Positions 17,510-25,192 of a stretch of DNA of 35,707 nucleotides are shown piece after piece. The number at the start of each line of letters is the position of its first letter. Within the stretch, counting starts at the first letter, position 1. Under the pieces are notes generated by a model that was not told the origin of the DNA, did no database searches, and was given only the letters and a program-made list of their open reading frames with translations. Source of the DNA: Prevotella sp. (GTDB lineage Bacteria > Bacteroidota > Bacteroidia > Bacteroidales > Dysgonomonadaceae); the NCBI GenBank assembly GCA_031285905.1, contig JAITVH010000109.1, positions 1 to 35,707 on the forward strand. Direction: 5' to 3'. Both the position numbers and the translations under genes were made by a program.

Positions 17510-18940
17510 TTATTCATTCTCACTATATGCCAGTTCTCCATGTTGGGAGATATCCAATCCCACTGCTTCATCTTCTTTAGATACCCTTAGCCCGATTGTC
17601 TTATTAACAATAAAGAAGAGTATAGCTGTCAGTATAGCACTATAGGCTATAGAAGCAAGAGTAGCCACTGTTTGAATCCACAACTGATTCCAATCCCCAT
17701 ACAATGCACCTTGCGCGCCATCTGCACCTGTAATTGCCTGTGTGGCAAATACTCCGGTAAGGATAGAACCGACTATGCCTCCTACGCCATGTACACCAAA
17801 TGCGTCTAATGAGTCATCATATTTCAGTTTGCGTTTTACATAAGCTACCATAACGAAACAGGTCAATGCTGAAATGCCTCCTATAAAGAATGCTCCTAAT
17901 ACATCCACAGTTCCTGCGGCAGGAGTAATGGCAACCAATCCCGCTACGGCTCCTGTACAAAAACCGACTATGGTAGGTTTTTTATATAAAATCCATTCTA
18001 AAGTCATCCATATAACTGCTGCAACACAGGTAGCCAGATGGGTTACAAGAAAAGCATTCGCTGCTAATCCATCGGCTGCCAGCCCGCTACCTGCATTAAA
18101 CCCGAACCAACCTAACCAAAGCAAAGCTGTACCAATGAACACAAAAGGAATATTGTGAGGAGTAAAAGGATGGCCAATTGTTCTATACCCCTTGCGCCGA
18201 CCGAGCATAACAGCCATTACTAAGGCCGAAATACCGGCATTGATGTGTACTACTGTACCTCCGGCGAAATCGATGGCACCCATTTCCTGCATCCAGCCGC
18301 CCCCCCATACCCAATGAGCCATCGGGTTATACACAATGATTGACCAAAGAATGATGAACACTACATATCCCGAGAATTTTATCCTTTCGGCAAATGCTCC
18401 TATAATAAGTGCCGGAGTAATAACTGCAAACATACACTGGAATACAGCGAATAGAATTTCGGGTATATTGACACCTTCCATTAGTGTATCCAGGGTAAGG
18501 CTGCTAAGGAATACTTTATCCCATCCCCCAATGATAGCCCCTAAGGCGTTATCAGATTCCATATAGTCGGTTCCGAAGACCCAACTGTATCCAAAAGAAA
18601 TCCATAATATACTGATAACGCCTGTAATAAAGAGGCATTGCATGATAATACTTAAAACATTTTTCTGACGAACCAACCCTCCATAAAACAGAGCCAGTCC
18701 AGGTACGGTCATCAACATGACCAGAATGGTGGCAACTATGATCCAGGCTGTGTTGCCGGAATCCAGGGTAGAGGCCGTATCTAATACTCCTTCTGTTTCT
18801 GTTATTGTAGTAACTGTTATCGCTGTTATCGAATCGTTTGATGTAGCTGTAGCCAACGAATCCTGGGCTGTCATAGCTGTTGGGATAGCTAAAGACATAA
18901 GTAATAGTATAGTGATATATTTGAACATTTTTCGTTTCAT
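17510..18940 (-). CDS. amt: Ammonium transporter (Amt family)
   Basis: This 476-residue inner-membrane channel has 11 expected helices after a cleavable signal (KYITILLLMSLAIPTAMTAQ) and an unusual Ser/Thr-rich linker at ~27-60. The pore twin histidines are H232 (VVHINAG) and H384 (FGVHGVGG). AFAERIKFSGYV and WFGFNAGSG are further Amt signatures. The C-terminal tail (KTIGLRVSKEDEAVGLD) is the cytoplasmic regulatory tail that contacts P-II proteins. The P-II gene lies 36 bases upstream and is read first, the usual glnK-amt pairing. Expression is likely nitrogen-controlled through the shared promoter near 20200. Confidence 0.96.
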   Translation of the reverse strand: MKRKMFKYITILLLMSLAIPTAMTAQDSLATATSNDSITAITVTTITETEGVLDTASTLDSGNTAWIIVATILVMLMTVPGLALFYGGLVRQKNVLSIIMQCLFITGVISILWISFGYSWVFGTDYMESDNALGAIIGGWDKVFLSSLTLDTLMEGVNIPEILFAVFQCMFAVITPALIIGAFAERIKFSGYVVFIILWSIIVYNPMAHWVWGGGWMQEMGAIDFAGGTVVHINAGISALVMAVMLGRRKGYRTIGHPFTPHNIPFVFIGTALLWLGWFGFNAGSGLAADGLAANAFLVTHLATCVAAVIWMTLEWILYKKPTIVGFCTGAVAGLVAITPAAGTVDVLGAFFIGGISALTCFVMVAYVKRKLKYDDSLDAFGVHGVGGIVGSILTGVFATQAITGADGAQGALYGDWNQLWIQTVATLASIAYSAILTAILFFIVNKTIGLRVSKEDEAVGLDISQHGELAYSENE

Positions 18941-18976
18941 ATTTTTCTTTTTTTACCTAACCTAATTAAACCTCAT

Positions 18977-19333
18977 TTACTTCTCATCTTCTTTGTTGTA
19001 GAGCGATTCATCTCCATGATCTCCAGTACGAATACGGATAGATTGTTCGATGCTGGAGACGAATATTCTCCCATCGCCACTCTCCCCTGTATATGCTGAA
19101 TTCAATATCGCATCTATAGCTTTTTGTACATTGATATTTCGTACAACAAAAGATATAAATATGCGGTCTATAGCATTTACATCATAGGCTATTCCCCTGA
19201 ATATTAAACCTTGCTTTGCATCACCCTGACCTTTTACATCCCACCACGACAGGAAGTCTATATCGGCCTCATGAAGGGCACAGCGAACCTCATTGAATTT
19301 TGATTTACGAACGATTGCTTCAATCTTTTTCAT
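18977..19333 (-). CDS. glnK: P-II nitrogen regulatory protein (GlnK/GlnB family)
   Basis: This 118-residue trimeric cytoplasmic signalling protein begins MKKIEAIVRKSKFNEVRCAL and has the C-terminal signature GDGRIFV...IRIRTGDHGDESL that binds ATP/ADP. The T-loop is GQGDAKQGLIFRGIAY, one residue shorter than E. coli GlnB by my alignment. It keeps the tyrosine equivalent to Y51 (Y50) but has F45 where E. coli has Y46. The protein probably blocks the Amt channel when nitrogen is plentiful. Position between a barrel protein and amt gives the symbol glnK by context. Whether Y50 is uridylylated cannot be told; no GlnD gene is in the window. Confidence 0.95.
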   Translation of the reverse strand: MKKIEAIVRKSKFNEVRCALHEADIDFLSWWDVKGQGDAKQGLIFRGIAYDVNAIDRIFISFVVRNINVQKAIDAILNSAYTGESGDGRIFVSSIEQSIRIRTGDHGDESLYNKEDEK

Positions 19334-19369
19334 GTCTTTTACGTTATTTAAATTAATGTGGACAGTAAG

Positions 19370-20098
19370 CTATTTTATACTGAATCCGAATACAAAATGA
19401 ATATCTTCCCTGTTAGGATTACAAATAATATTGGCAAATACAGGCAATGAATAGGAATCCGTGATCTTGATCTCCTTGGATGCATTCAGAGCAATAGATG
19501 TAAACTCGAATCCGTCAGTTCCATAAACTTCACTTTGCCACGGTGTGAACCCTGTCGATACAAACATATCGACGCCTTTTACAGAGAAGGGATAGGCCAG
19601 CTCGATAAAAGTAGAATACGAATTCTTGCCATCTTCCTTTTTATTGCCTTTTCCTAAGACGAAGGTATTCCATGCGATACTTAGGGGGAAAACCTCTGGC
19701 AAAGTGTAACCCAGAGTGGTTTCAAGATAGTGACCGTTAAAACCTTCATAAGGACTACTGAAATAACGTTCGGCACCTTCACCATCCCACCAGTAATCGG
19801 TAACGGCCAGTTTTAACCCGTCAACTTCATACGATGCGGTAAAATCAACTTCCTTGGATCCGTTCCCTGCAATATCGGTCGAGCCCCATGCGGCAAGTGA
19901 AAATCCGCTTATACTTGCACTCAATCCGGGTTGTATGCTGGCTCCGGCTTGTTTCAACCCGCGCCAAACATATGAACTGACGACATCTGCTCCTAAACCG
20001 ATTTCCAGTTCAGACTGGGCTCTTACAGACATTGTAGATGAGATACAAATAAATGCGATAACTAAACAAACAGTGTTTCTTAAAGTAGAAATTTTCAT
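19370..20098 (-). CDS. Outer-membrane beta-barrel protein (putative porin) of the ammonium operon
   Basis: This protein of about 242 residues has a signal peptide (TVCLVIAFICISSTMSVRAQ) and then amphipathic beta strands beginning LEIGLGADVVSSYVWRGLKQ, similar to TorF-like putative porins. It ends FGFSIK, with aromatic residues near the C-terminus as in barrels, although not a strict terminal F. ATG at 20098 is chosen; an in-frame TTG at 20104 adds two residues. It is the first gene of a unit with glnK and amt (36-base gaps). Its place suggests it lets small nitrogen compounds through the outer membrane; that is inference from context. Confidence 0.8.
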   Translation of the reverse strand: MKISTLRNTVCLVIAFICISSTMSVRAQSELEIGLGADVVSSYVWRGLKQAGASIQPGLSASISGFSLAAWGSTDIAGNGSKEVDFTASYEVDGLKLAVTDYWWDGEGAERYFSSPYEGFNGHYLETTLGYTLPEVFPLSIAWNTFVLGKGNKKEDGKNSYSTFIELAYPFSVKGVDMFVSTGFTPWQSEVYGTDGFEFTSIALNASKEIKITDSYSLPVFANIICNPNREDIHFVFGFSIK

Positions 20099-20191
20099 AA
20101 TCAAAAATATTTAAAGATGTTAAAAATATTCTTTTAATTTCTTTTTGATTAGAAAAATGGATATGGAGTGTTGAATTGATTTATTTGAATA

Positions 20192-20222
20192 CAAAAATAT
20201 ATCAAAATATTATTTAAACAAA
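20192..20222 (-). promoter_or_regulatory. Promoter of the porin-glnK-amt operon
   Basis: On the minus strand TTTG (20219-20222) and TATTTTTG (20192-20199) match the -33 and -7 elements of Bacteroidetes promoters with exactly 19 bases between. The leader to the ATG at 20098 would be about 90 bases. A second -7-like TACATTTG overlaps at 20219-20226. Confidence 0.7.
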
Positions 20223-20325
20223 TGTATTTGTGTGATATTTTTTATAAAAAGTAAATTATTTTTTCTTTTTGTCTGTAAATAACTGAAATAGTATTCTTTA
20301 TGATATTGAGAAAAGTCCTACTCTT

Positions 20326-20345
20326 AATTTTAACTAAAAGGTAAC
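20326..20345 (+). repeat. Copy 2 of the AATTTTAACTAAAAGGTAAC dispersed repeat
   Basis: All 20 bases are identical to copy 1 at 6376-6395, about 14 kb away. It is followed by GAAGGTGACG where copy 1 has AAAAGTAACA, so similarity continues with substitutions. Confidence 0.7.
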
Positions 20346-20420
20346 GAAGGTGACGAAAATGAAGAATTATAAATTAAGAATGATGAATTTATATTCGATT
20401 TTGTCAATTCCTTTTCTCCT

Positions 20421-20485
20421 GTAGGGGCGATCCCTTGTGGTCGCCCGCTTTGCCTGTCGCAGGTGCCCACAAGGGGCACCCCTAC
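20421..20485. repeat. 65-base REP-like hairpin
   Basis: Two arms of about 20 bases, starting GTAGGGG (20421) and ending CCCCTAC (20485), are complementary through CCCTTGTGG/CCACAAGGG with a few mismatches and one bulge. The loop is about 25 bases. It is much GC-richer than its surroundings. Similar GTAGGGGCGACC...CCCCTAC elements are, from memory, widespread in bacterial genomes as REP/MITE-type repeats. It is flanked by copies 2 and 3 of the TTTTAACTAAAAGG repeat. Confidence 0.75.
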
Positions 20486-20488
20486 ATC

Positions 20489-20555
20489 ATTTTAACTAAA
20501 AGGTGACAATCAACGATCGCCGAAGCGAAGGCGAGGCAAAGGTTACACTTTTCTA
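20489..20555 (+). repeat. Copy 3 (variant) of the TTTTAACTAAAAGG repeat with inserted tail
   Basis: ATTTTAACTAAAAGGTGAC (20489-20507) differs from copies 1 and 2 by one base. A GC-richer block, AACGATCGCCGAAGCGAAGG and onwards, is followed by GTTACACTTTTCT, which resembles GTAACACTTTCT right after copy 1. Copy 1 therefore looks like this unit without the ~30-base middle. Confidence 0.6.
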
Positions 20556-20656
20556 TATTTTATTTCAACCATGTCAAAGAACTCTATCTATTTTGTATAT
20601 AGATAAAATTCCAAATAAAAAATAATAACCTCAATTGGTTTGGGAAGGTATAGCTG

Positions 20657-21379
20657 CTATTTGTAAAGTAGAAATATGCACAATTGCTTGTTCATATCGG
20701 GGAGTTGTTTGATCCATTGCTTTACCCCCATAGTTTTGATAAATTCATTATCTAATGTAAGGTTCATTGCGATACACAATTTGATAGAAGGAGCGCAATG
20801 TTTTATGATGTCTTCTACTAATTTGCTGTTGCGATAAGGGGTTTCTATAAAGATTTGTGTTTGATGTTCGTGTTGTATCAGGTTTTCCAGCTTTTTCAGT
20901 TTTTTAATCCTTTCTGTGTTGTCTACAGGCAGATAACCCTGAAAAGCAAAACTTTGCCCATTAAATCCCGATGCCATTAGTGACAGTAGGATGGAGGAGG
21001 GGCCAACCAATGGAACTACTTTGTAGTTTTTCCGTTGAGCGATGGCAACAATATCACTTCCCGGATCAGCTATTGCGGGACAACCGGATTCGGATATAAT
21101 GCCGACATGGAATCCTTTGTCGATAGGTTGAAGATAACTGTCTATCTGGTTAAGGTTGGTATGTTTATTCAGCTCATAGAATGTAAGATCGTCTATGTTA
21201 ATATCTTTGTCTACCTTCTTCAGGAAACGCCGGGCAGAGCGGATATTCTCTACAATGAAATATTTTATCTGCAGGATAATATCTTTGTTATACGGCGGTA
21301 ATACCTGTTCTATACTGGTTTCTCCCAGAGTAACGGGGATTAAGAATAGTGAAGGCTGCATATGTTTAATATTAGTCAT
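20657..21379 (-). CDS. RsmI-like SAM-dependent methyltransferase (tetrapyrrole methylase fold)
   Basis: The protein has about 240 residues. The stretch GIISESGCPAIADPGSDIV is a hallmark of the RsmI branch of tetrapyrrole methylases, which 2'-O-methylate 16S rRNA C1402. ENIRSARRFLK and LVGPSSILLSLMASGFNGQSF also fit. The N-terminus lacks the usual PTPIGNLxDIT and reads LFLIPVTLGETS, and the protein is shorter than E. coli RsmI. It is probably the Bacteroidetes paralogue, and its substrate is uncertain. ATG at 21379 is chosen because it overlaps the upstream gene's stop by 8 bases; an earlier ATG (21412) and a later one (21361) are in frame. It is probably co-translated with the membrane glycosyltransferase. 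Confidence 0.8.
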   Translation of the reverse strand: MTNIKHMQPSLFLIPVTLGETSIEQVLPPYNKDIILQIKYFIVENIRSARRFLKKVDKDINIDDLTFYELNKHTNLNQIDSYLQPIDKGFHVGIISESGCPAIADPGSDIVAIAQRKNYKVVPLVGPSSILLSLMASGFNGQSFAFQGYLPVDNTERIKKLKKLENLIQHEHQTQIFIETPYRNSKLVEDIIKHCAPSIKLCIAMNLTLDNEFIKTMGVKQWIKQLPDMNKQLCIFLLYK

Positions 21380-22877
21380 TACGTTTATAGAGGTAGAAGA
21401 ATGCATGAGCATCTATATCGTCATAAATCTCGCTTACTATTGTATAATTCTGATTCATTGTCGGTAGATTATGGAAATACTTGAATTGCGGAGAATTAGA
21501 GCATAAAATAATAAATTGTACTTCTTTATTTTCTATAACCCGGGTTTGAGCATTCCTCATCTCAGGGTATATCTCATACTTTAAATTAGGAGCAATAAAG
21601 TATTTTACATTCGGTACAATATTCAGCCGTGTAAAAATAGAATTTCCCAGATCCAGCCCCAGATTCATTAAGGTAGGATTCTTTTCCTTGGTTATGATCG
21701 ATTCAAATTCATCGACATATGTTTTTGGCGCTTCTCTTTTTACTACGTCATTTATCTGTCGTCCAAAGAATGATTTCTTATTGATTCCAAAAATAAGGAA
21801 TATGACTAGGGCGGTAATATATACAGTTCTGCTATTGTTTAATCGTATATATTTAGAGATTACGATCAAGCCGGGTATTGCGAATACGGCATAGGGAATG
21901 GCATAATAGTGCACATAGCCTGTAGCCATGAATATAACTATATACAGACTCAAGAACGATAATGTAATGGATATGGCATTCAGCTTGTTAGCGATATATT
22001 TATACGGGAACCAGATTGCTCCTACCAGTATGATGATAAATTCCAGGGTTTCGAATCGCAAGCGTAAATAAAAGCGGACAATAAGATTCTCTGCTATTTC
22101 CATTATGCTACCCAATTTAGCATAGCTTCTATTGAGTTCGATATATACGTTCCAGGCCTCGGATAAAGCGTTATTTGCCAGAAAATAGATACAAAGGGGC
22201 AAGGTTATGATTAGAAATCCTATGGTAAAGGCAAGTATGTTATGCAATAGATTACGATATTCTTTGCTTCTGATAAGATTGATAAAGATGGCTAACAAAG
22301 GAAAGAACCAGAAAATAATCAGGTTAAATTTGATGAAGAATACGACAGCACACAGTATTCCATGCATCAACATAACCTTGGGATCGTGTATTGCCGTTTC
22401 CTTATTCTTGAAATATCTGAGGAAAAAGAATAAACCGATAACTTCAAATATCAATATAAACTCTTCGGCTGAACCTCCTTCTCCCGAATGGGATAGGGCA
22501 AATAGAGAGTATGCAAGAGCGATAACAAATGCATATATTTTATCCACGTATAGCCGGGCAGTCAGATATGCCATAGATAACATAAGCCCCCAGCAAATAG
22601 ATTCAATAATATACATTCCCAGAAAGCTGGCATTTGATATAAGATAGCCGATTCCGTATATAAAGAAAATAAGAGGCCCTTTATGATCGAAAGCTTCTGT
22701 ATAAAGTGTTCTGCTGTTAAACATCGCCTTTCCCATGTTGAAATACAGGTTAATATCCGACCAGTTATTTGTCGGGTATAAAGGTGACATCATCGAGCAG
22801 AAGAACAAAAGAAGGAAAGCATATATGAAAAGGACTATGAATATCCTTTTATCTTCTATTATTGTTTTCTTTATCAT
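21372..22877 (-). CDS. Polytopic GT-C membrane glycosyltransferase (GT39/ArnT-like)
   Basis: This 501-residue protein has about 10-12 hydrophobic segments in its first ~370 residues and a ~110-residue soluble C-terminal part. The first outer loop shows NWSDINLYFNMGKAMFNSR with D41, the typical GT-C catalytic acid position, then EAFDHKGPLIFFIYGIGY, a signature of Bacteroidetes GT39-like enzymes. Such proteins use lipid-phosphate sugars to decorate glycans or proteins on the outer face of the inner membrane. Its start region faces a divergent rRNA methyltransferase gene, with a -7-like TATTTTTG at 22908-22915. Confidence 0.85.
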   Translation of the reverse strand: MIKKTIIEDKRIFIVLFIYAFLLLFFCSMMSPLYPTNNWSDINLYFNMGKAMFNSRTLYTEAFDHKGPLIFFIYGIGYLISNASFLGMYIIESICWGLMLSMAYLTARLYVDKIYAFVIALAYSLFALSHSGEGGSAEEFILIFEVIGLFFFLRYFKNKETAIHDPKVMLMHGILCAVVFFIKFNLIIFWFFPLLAIFINLIRSKEYRNLLHNILAFTIGFLIITLPLCIYFLANNALSEAWNVYIELNRSYAKLGSIMEIAENLIVRFYLRLRFETLEFIIILVGAIWFPYKYIANKLNAISITLSFLSLYIVIFMATGYVHYYAIPYAVFAIPGLIVISKYIRLNNSRTVYITALVIFLIFGINKKSFFGRQINDVVKREAPKTYVDEFESIITKEKNPTLMNLGLDLGNSIFTRLNIVPNVKYFIAPNLKYEIYPEMRNAQTRVIENKEVQFIILCSNSPQFKYFHNLPTMNQNYTIVSEIYDDIDAHAFFYLYKRND

Positions 22878-22907
22878 TTGTTTATAGTTAGTAACCTTAA
22901 ACTGTCA

Positions 22908-22947
22908 CAAAAATAGGAAAAATATAACTGATTTTGATATAACTTTG
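22908..22947. promoter_or_regulatory. Divergent -7 elements between the GT-C and RsmF-like genes
   Basis: TATTTTTG on the minus strand (22908-22915) and TAACTTTG on the plus strand (22940-22947) both match TAnnTTTG. The leaders would be about 24 and 22 bases. No clear -33 TTTG is visible for either. Confidence 0.5.
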
Positions 22948-22974
22948 TGTCTTATAAGTAACAGAAAGGATTGA

Positions 22975-24357
22975 ATGCAGTATAATGTGAATCTTCCGCC
23001 TGAATTTTCAGATAGAATGAGGTTATTGCTAGGTGATGACTTTGATAAATTTGTAGCATCGCTGAATAAAGAGTTGCCGGTAAGTATCCGGTTGAATGGA
23101 AATAAATTCAATACTGAATTATCGGAGAATATACCTTGGTGTGCGGATGGGTACTATCTGGATAAAAGACCTCAATTTACGTTCGATCCTCTGTTTCATG
23201 CAGGATGTTACTACGTACAGGAAGCATCTTCTATGTTTATAGAACAGGCAATAAATCAATATGTTGATGGTAAAATCAAAATTCTTGATCTATGTGCTGC
23301 GCCCGGAGGAAAATCAACCTTATTGGCAAGCCTGATAGATAAAGACAGCTTATTGGTATCTAACGAAGTGGTTCGGAGCAGAGCAAATATTCTGGCTGAA
23401 AATATAACCAAGTGGGGGCAGGCTAATACTGTTGTGACTAATAATGATCCTTCTCAAATAGGAAAACTGGAAGCCTTTTTTGATGTAGTTGTTGTAGATG
23501 CACCATGCTCAGGAGAAGGCATGTTCAGGAAAGATGAAGGTGCAATCTCTGAATGGTCGTTAGATAATGTAAAGCTTTGCAAAGAACGCCAGCAAAGAAT
23601 ATTAGCTGATATATGGCCTACCTTGAAATCAGGAGGATTGTTGCTATATAGCACGTGTACATACAATTTGGAAGAGAATGAAGAGAATATACTATGGATG
23701 AGGGATGAATTAGGTGCTGAGGTTTTACCTGTTGAGGCGAAAGAAGAGTGGGGGATAAGCCCGTCTTTTGCGGAAGGTATCCCGGCTTATCGCTTCTTTC
23801 CTCATAAAACGAAGGGTGAAGGTTTTTTCTTTGCCTTATTGAGAAAAGGAGGAGAAGAAATCCACACAAATAATAGGAGGAAAACCGGGAAAGTACAGAA
23901 GAATAAGAGCGACTTATCTATAGAGTATAAAAGCTATATCGAGGGTGAAGAGGATTTTACTTTTTATAATAAGAGAGAATCATGGCATGCTTTCCCATCA
24001 GTTTTATATGATGACTTAAACCATATTAGGACATATCTTCATATTATATCAGAAGGCATTTGCCTTGGCGAATTTAAAGGAAAGGACTTTATACCTAATC
24101 AATCTTTAGCTTTAAGTAATGTTTTAAATAAAGATGTATTTACCACATATGAAGTAGATTGGCAAACAGCCATCTCTTATTTGCGCAAAGAAGCGCTTGT
24201 CTTAGATGATCAGCCTAAAGGTTATATCTTGTTGACTTATAGAGATGTTCCTCTTGGCTTTGTCAAAAATATAGGAAACAGAGCGAACAATCTGTATCCA
24301 CAGGAATGGCGGATACGATCGACTAATATTCCACAAGAAAAGGTAAGGATAATCTGA
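22975..24357 (+). CDS. RsmF/RsmB-type rRNA (cytosine-C5)-methyltransferase
   Basis: This 460-residue cytoplasmic protein methylates cytosine in RNA, most likely 16S rRNA. Motif I is LDLCAAPGGKS (104-114). The two catalytic cysteines are in DAPCSGEGMF (C178) and STCTYN (C228). N-terminal VSIRLNGNKF and the QEASSMF stretch are typical of the RsmF/NOP2-Sun family. The C-terminal ~150 residues match the extra RNA-binding part seen in RsmF-like proteins and end with IGNRANNLYPQEWRIR. It is single on this strand; its stop lies one base from the stop of the oppositely read GT2 gene. Confidence 0.92.
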   Translation: MQYNVNLPPEFSDRMRLLLGDDFDKFVASLNKELPVSIRLNGNKFNTELSENIPWCADGYYLDKRPQFTFDPLFHAGCYYVQEASSMFIEQAINQYVDGKIKILDLCAAPGGKSTLLASLIDKDSLLVSNEVVRSRANILAENITKWGQANTVVTNNDPSQIGKLEAFFDVVVVDAPCSGEGMFRKDEGAISEWSLDNVKLCKERQQRILADIWPTLKSGGLLLYSTCTYNLEENEENILWMRDELGAEVLPVEAKEEWGISPSFAEGIPAYRFFPHKTKGEGFFFALLRKGGEEIHTNNRRKTGKVQKNKSDLSIEYKSYIEGEEDFTFYNKRESWHAFPSVLYDDLNHIRTYLHIISEGICLGEFKGKDFIPNQSLALSNVLNKDVFTTYEVDWQTAISYLRKEALVLDDQPKGYILLTYRDVPLGFVKNIGNRANNLYPQEWRIRSTNIPQEKVRII

Positions 24358-24358
24358 A

Positions 24359-25189
24359 TCAGCCTTTCACAAAGCCGAATATACGGCCGACTTTGCAAAA
24401 TACGCGGAAGCAGTTATATATCCATTTTTTCGATTTCATGATATCGGTAACGAAACCGTTTTGTTCCAGATAATAAAGCCGTTCCAGTTTTCTTACAGCA
24501 CTTTCTTTTAGGAATTCACGGCATACTCTCAGTTTCTCAGGGTAGATAACTTCTCCTCCGATTTGTGTACTGAAACCTTCCATATTATATATGACGATAA
24601 AAATATCGATATAATGCACTGGTAGTTGATCGATAGCTATTCCCTGAAAGAATAATTTCCAGTCGGCTACTACACGCAGGCTTTCGTCATATAACCCGTA
24701 TTTTTCGAAGTTGCTTCTATGAATGAAGAATGCCTGATGGCAAAGAAAACCTGAAAATAGTTCATATACAGCCAAATGCCAATCCCGATCTCGATATGTG
24801 GTGTCAGCTTCTAGCTTACCGTCTTTCTCCATATAGAAACTTCCACAAATGAAAGGATCGTGCGGATCATTCCCAAAAACCTTTTGCAGGGTTGCATTTT
24901 CGTATAATGCATCACCCGAATTGAGGAAGTAAAGATATTCGCCTTTAGCTTGTTGTATCCCTTTATTCTGTGCGTTATATATGCCACTATCCTTTTCACT
25001 TACCCAGTAGGCGATTTTATCTTCATGTCGGCGTATAAGTTCCACACTGCCATCTGTAGATTCGCCGTCAATAATAATAAATTCGTAGTCTAAAAAAGTT
25101 TGGGATATAACGCTTTGGATGGTCTTTTCCAGCCCATCTTTATTATTCAGGTTTATAGTGATGATAGATAGTTTCATAGATAGTTTCAT
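24359..25189 (-). CDS. GT2 family glycosyltransferase (type A)
   Basis: This 276-residue protein has N-terminal LSIITINLNNKDGLEKTI, and LNSGD (89-93) takes the DxD position, as in the WcaE/WfgS-like GT2 branch. YWVSEKDSGIYNAQNKGI is a further group mark. The first codons are a perfect tandem 12-base duplication (ATGAAACTATCT twice), giving two in-frame starts, M1 and M5; M5 fits the family better. It begins 3 bases after the upstream gene and is the last cluster gene. Its close relative is at 31062-31850. Confidence 0.88.
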   Translation of the reverse strand: MKLSMKLSIITINLNNKDGLEKTIQSVISQTFLDYEFIIIDGESTDGSVELIRRHEDKIAYWVSEKDSGIYNAQNKGIQQAKGEYLYFLNSGDALYENATLQKVFGNDPHDPFICGSFYMEKDGKLEADTTYRDRDWHLAVYELFSGFLCHQAFFIHRSNFEKYGLYDESLRVVADWKLFFQGIAIDQLPVHYIDIFIVIYNMEGFSTQIGGEVIYPEKLRVCREFLKESAVRKLERLYYLEQNGFVTDIMKSKKWIYNCFRVFCKVGRIFGFVKG

Positions 25190-25192
25190 GTC

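Larger units (their letters stand above)
20105..20656. other. Gene-free stretch: promoter, dispersed repeats and a large hairpin
   Basis: These 552 bases contain no credible coding region. From the left they hold the leader and promoter of the porin-glnK-amt unit, repeat copy 2 (20326-20345), an AT-rich segment resembling the inverted repeat at 29172-29242 (GAATTATAAATT near 20364), the hairpin at 20421-20485, and repeat copy 3 with a GC-richer tail (20489-20555). A TCTATCTATTTTGTATATAGATA palindrome-like segment lies near 20583. The area looks like a landing zone for short mobile or REP-type sequences. Confidence 0.6.

Noticed and set aside
18977..19333. Loss of the uridylylation tyrosine in the P-II protein.
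   Set aside because: Careful alignment with the one-residue deletion puts Y50 at the Tyr51 place; only Tyr46 is changed.
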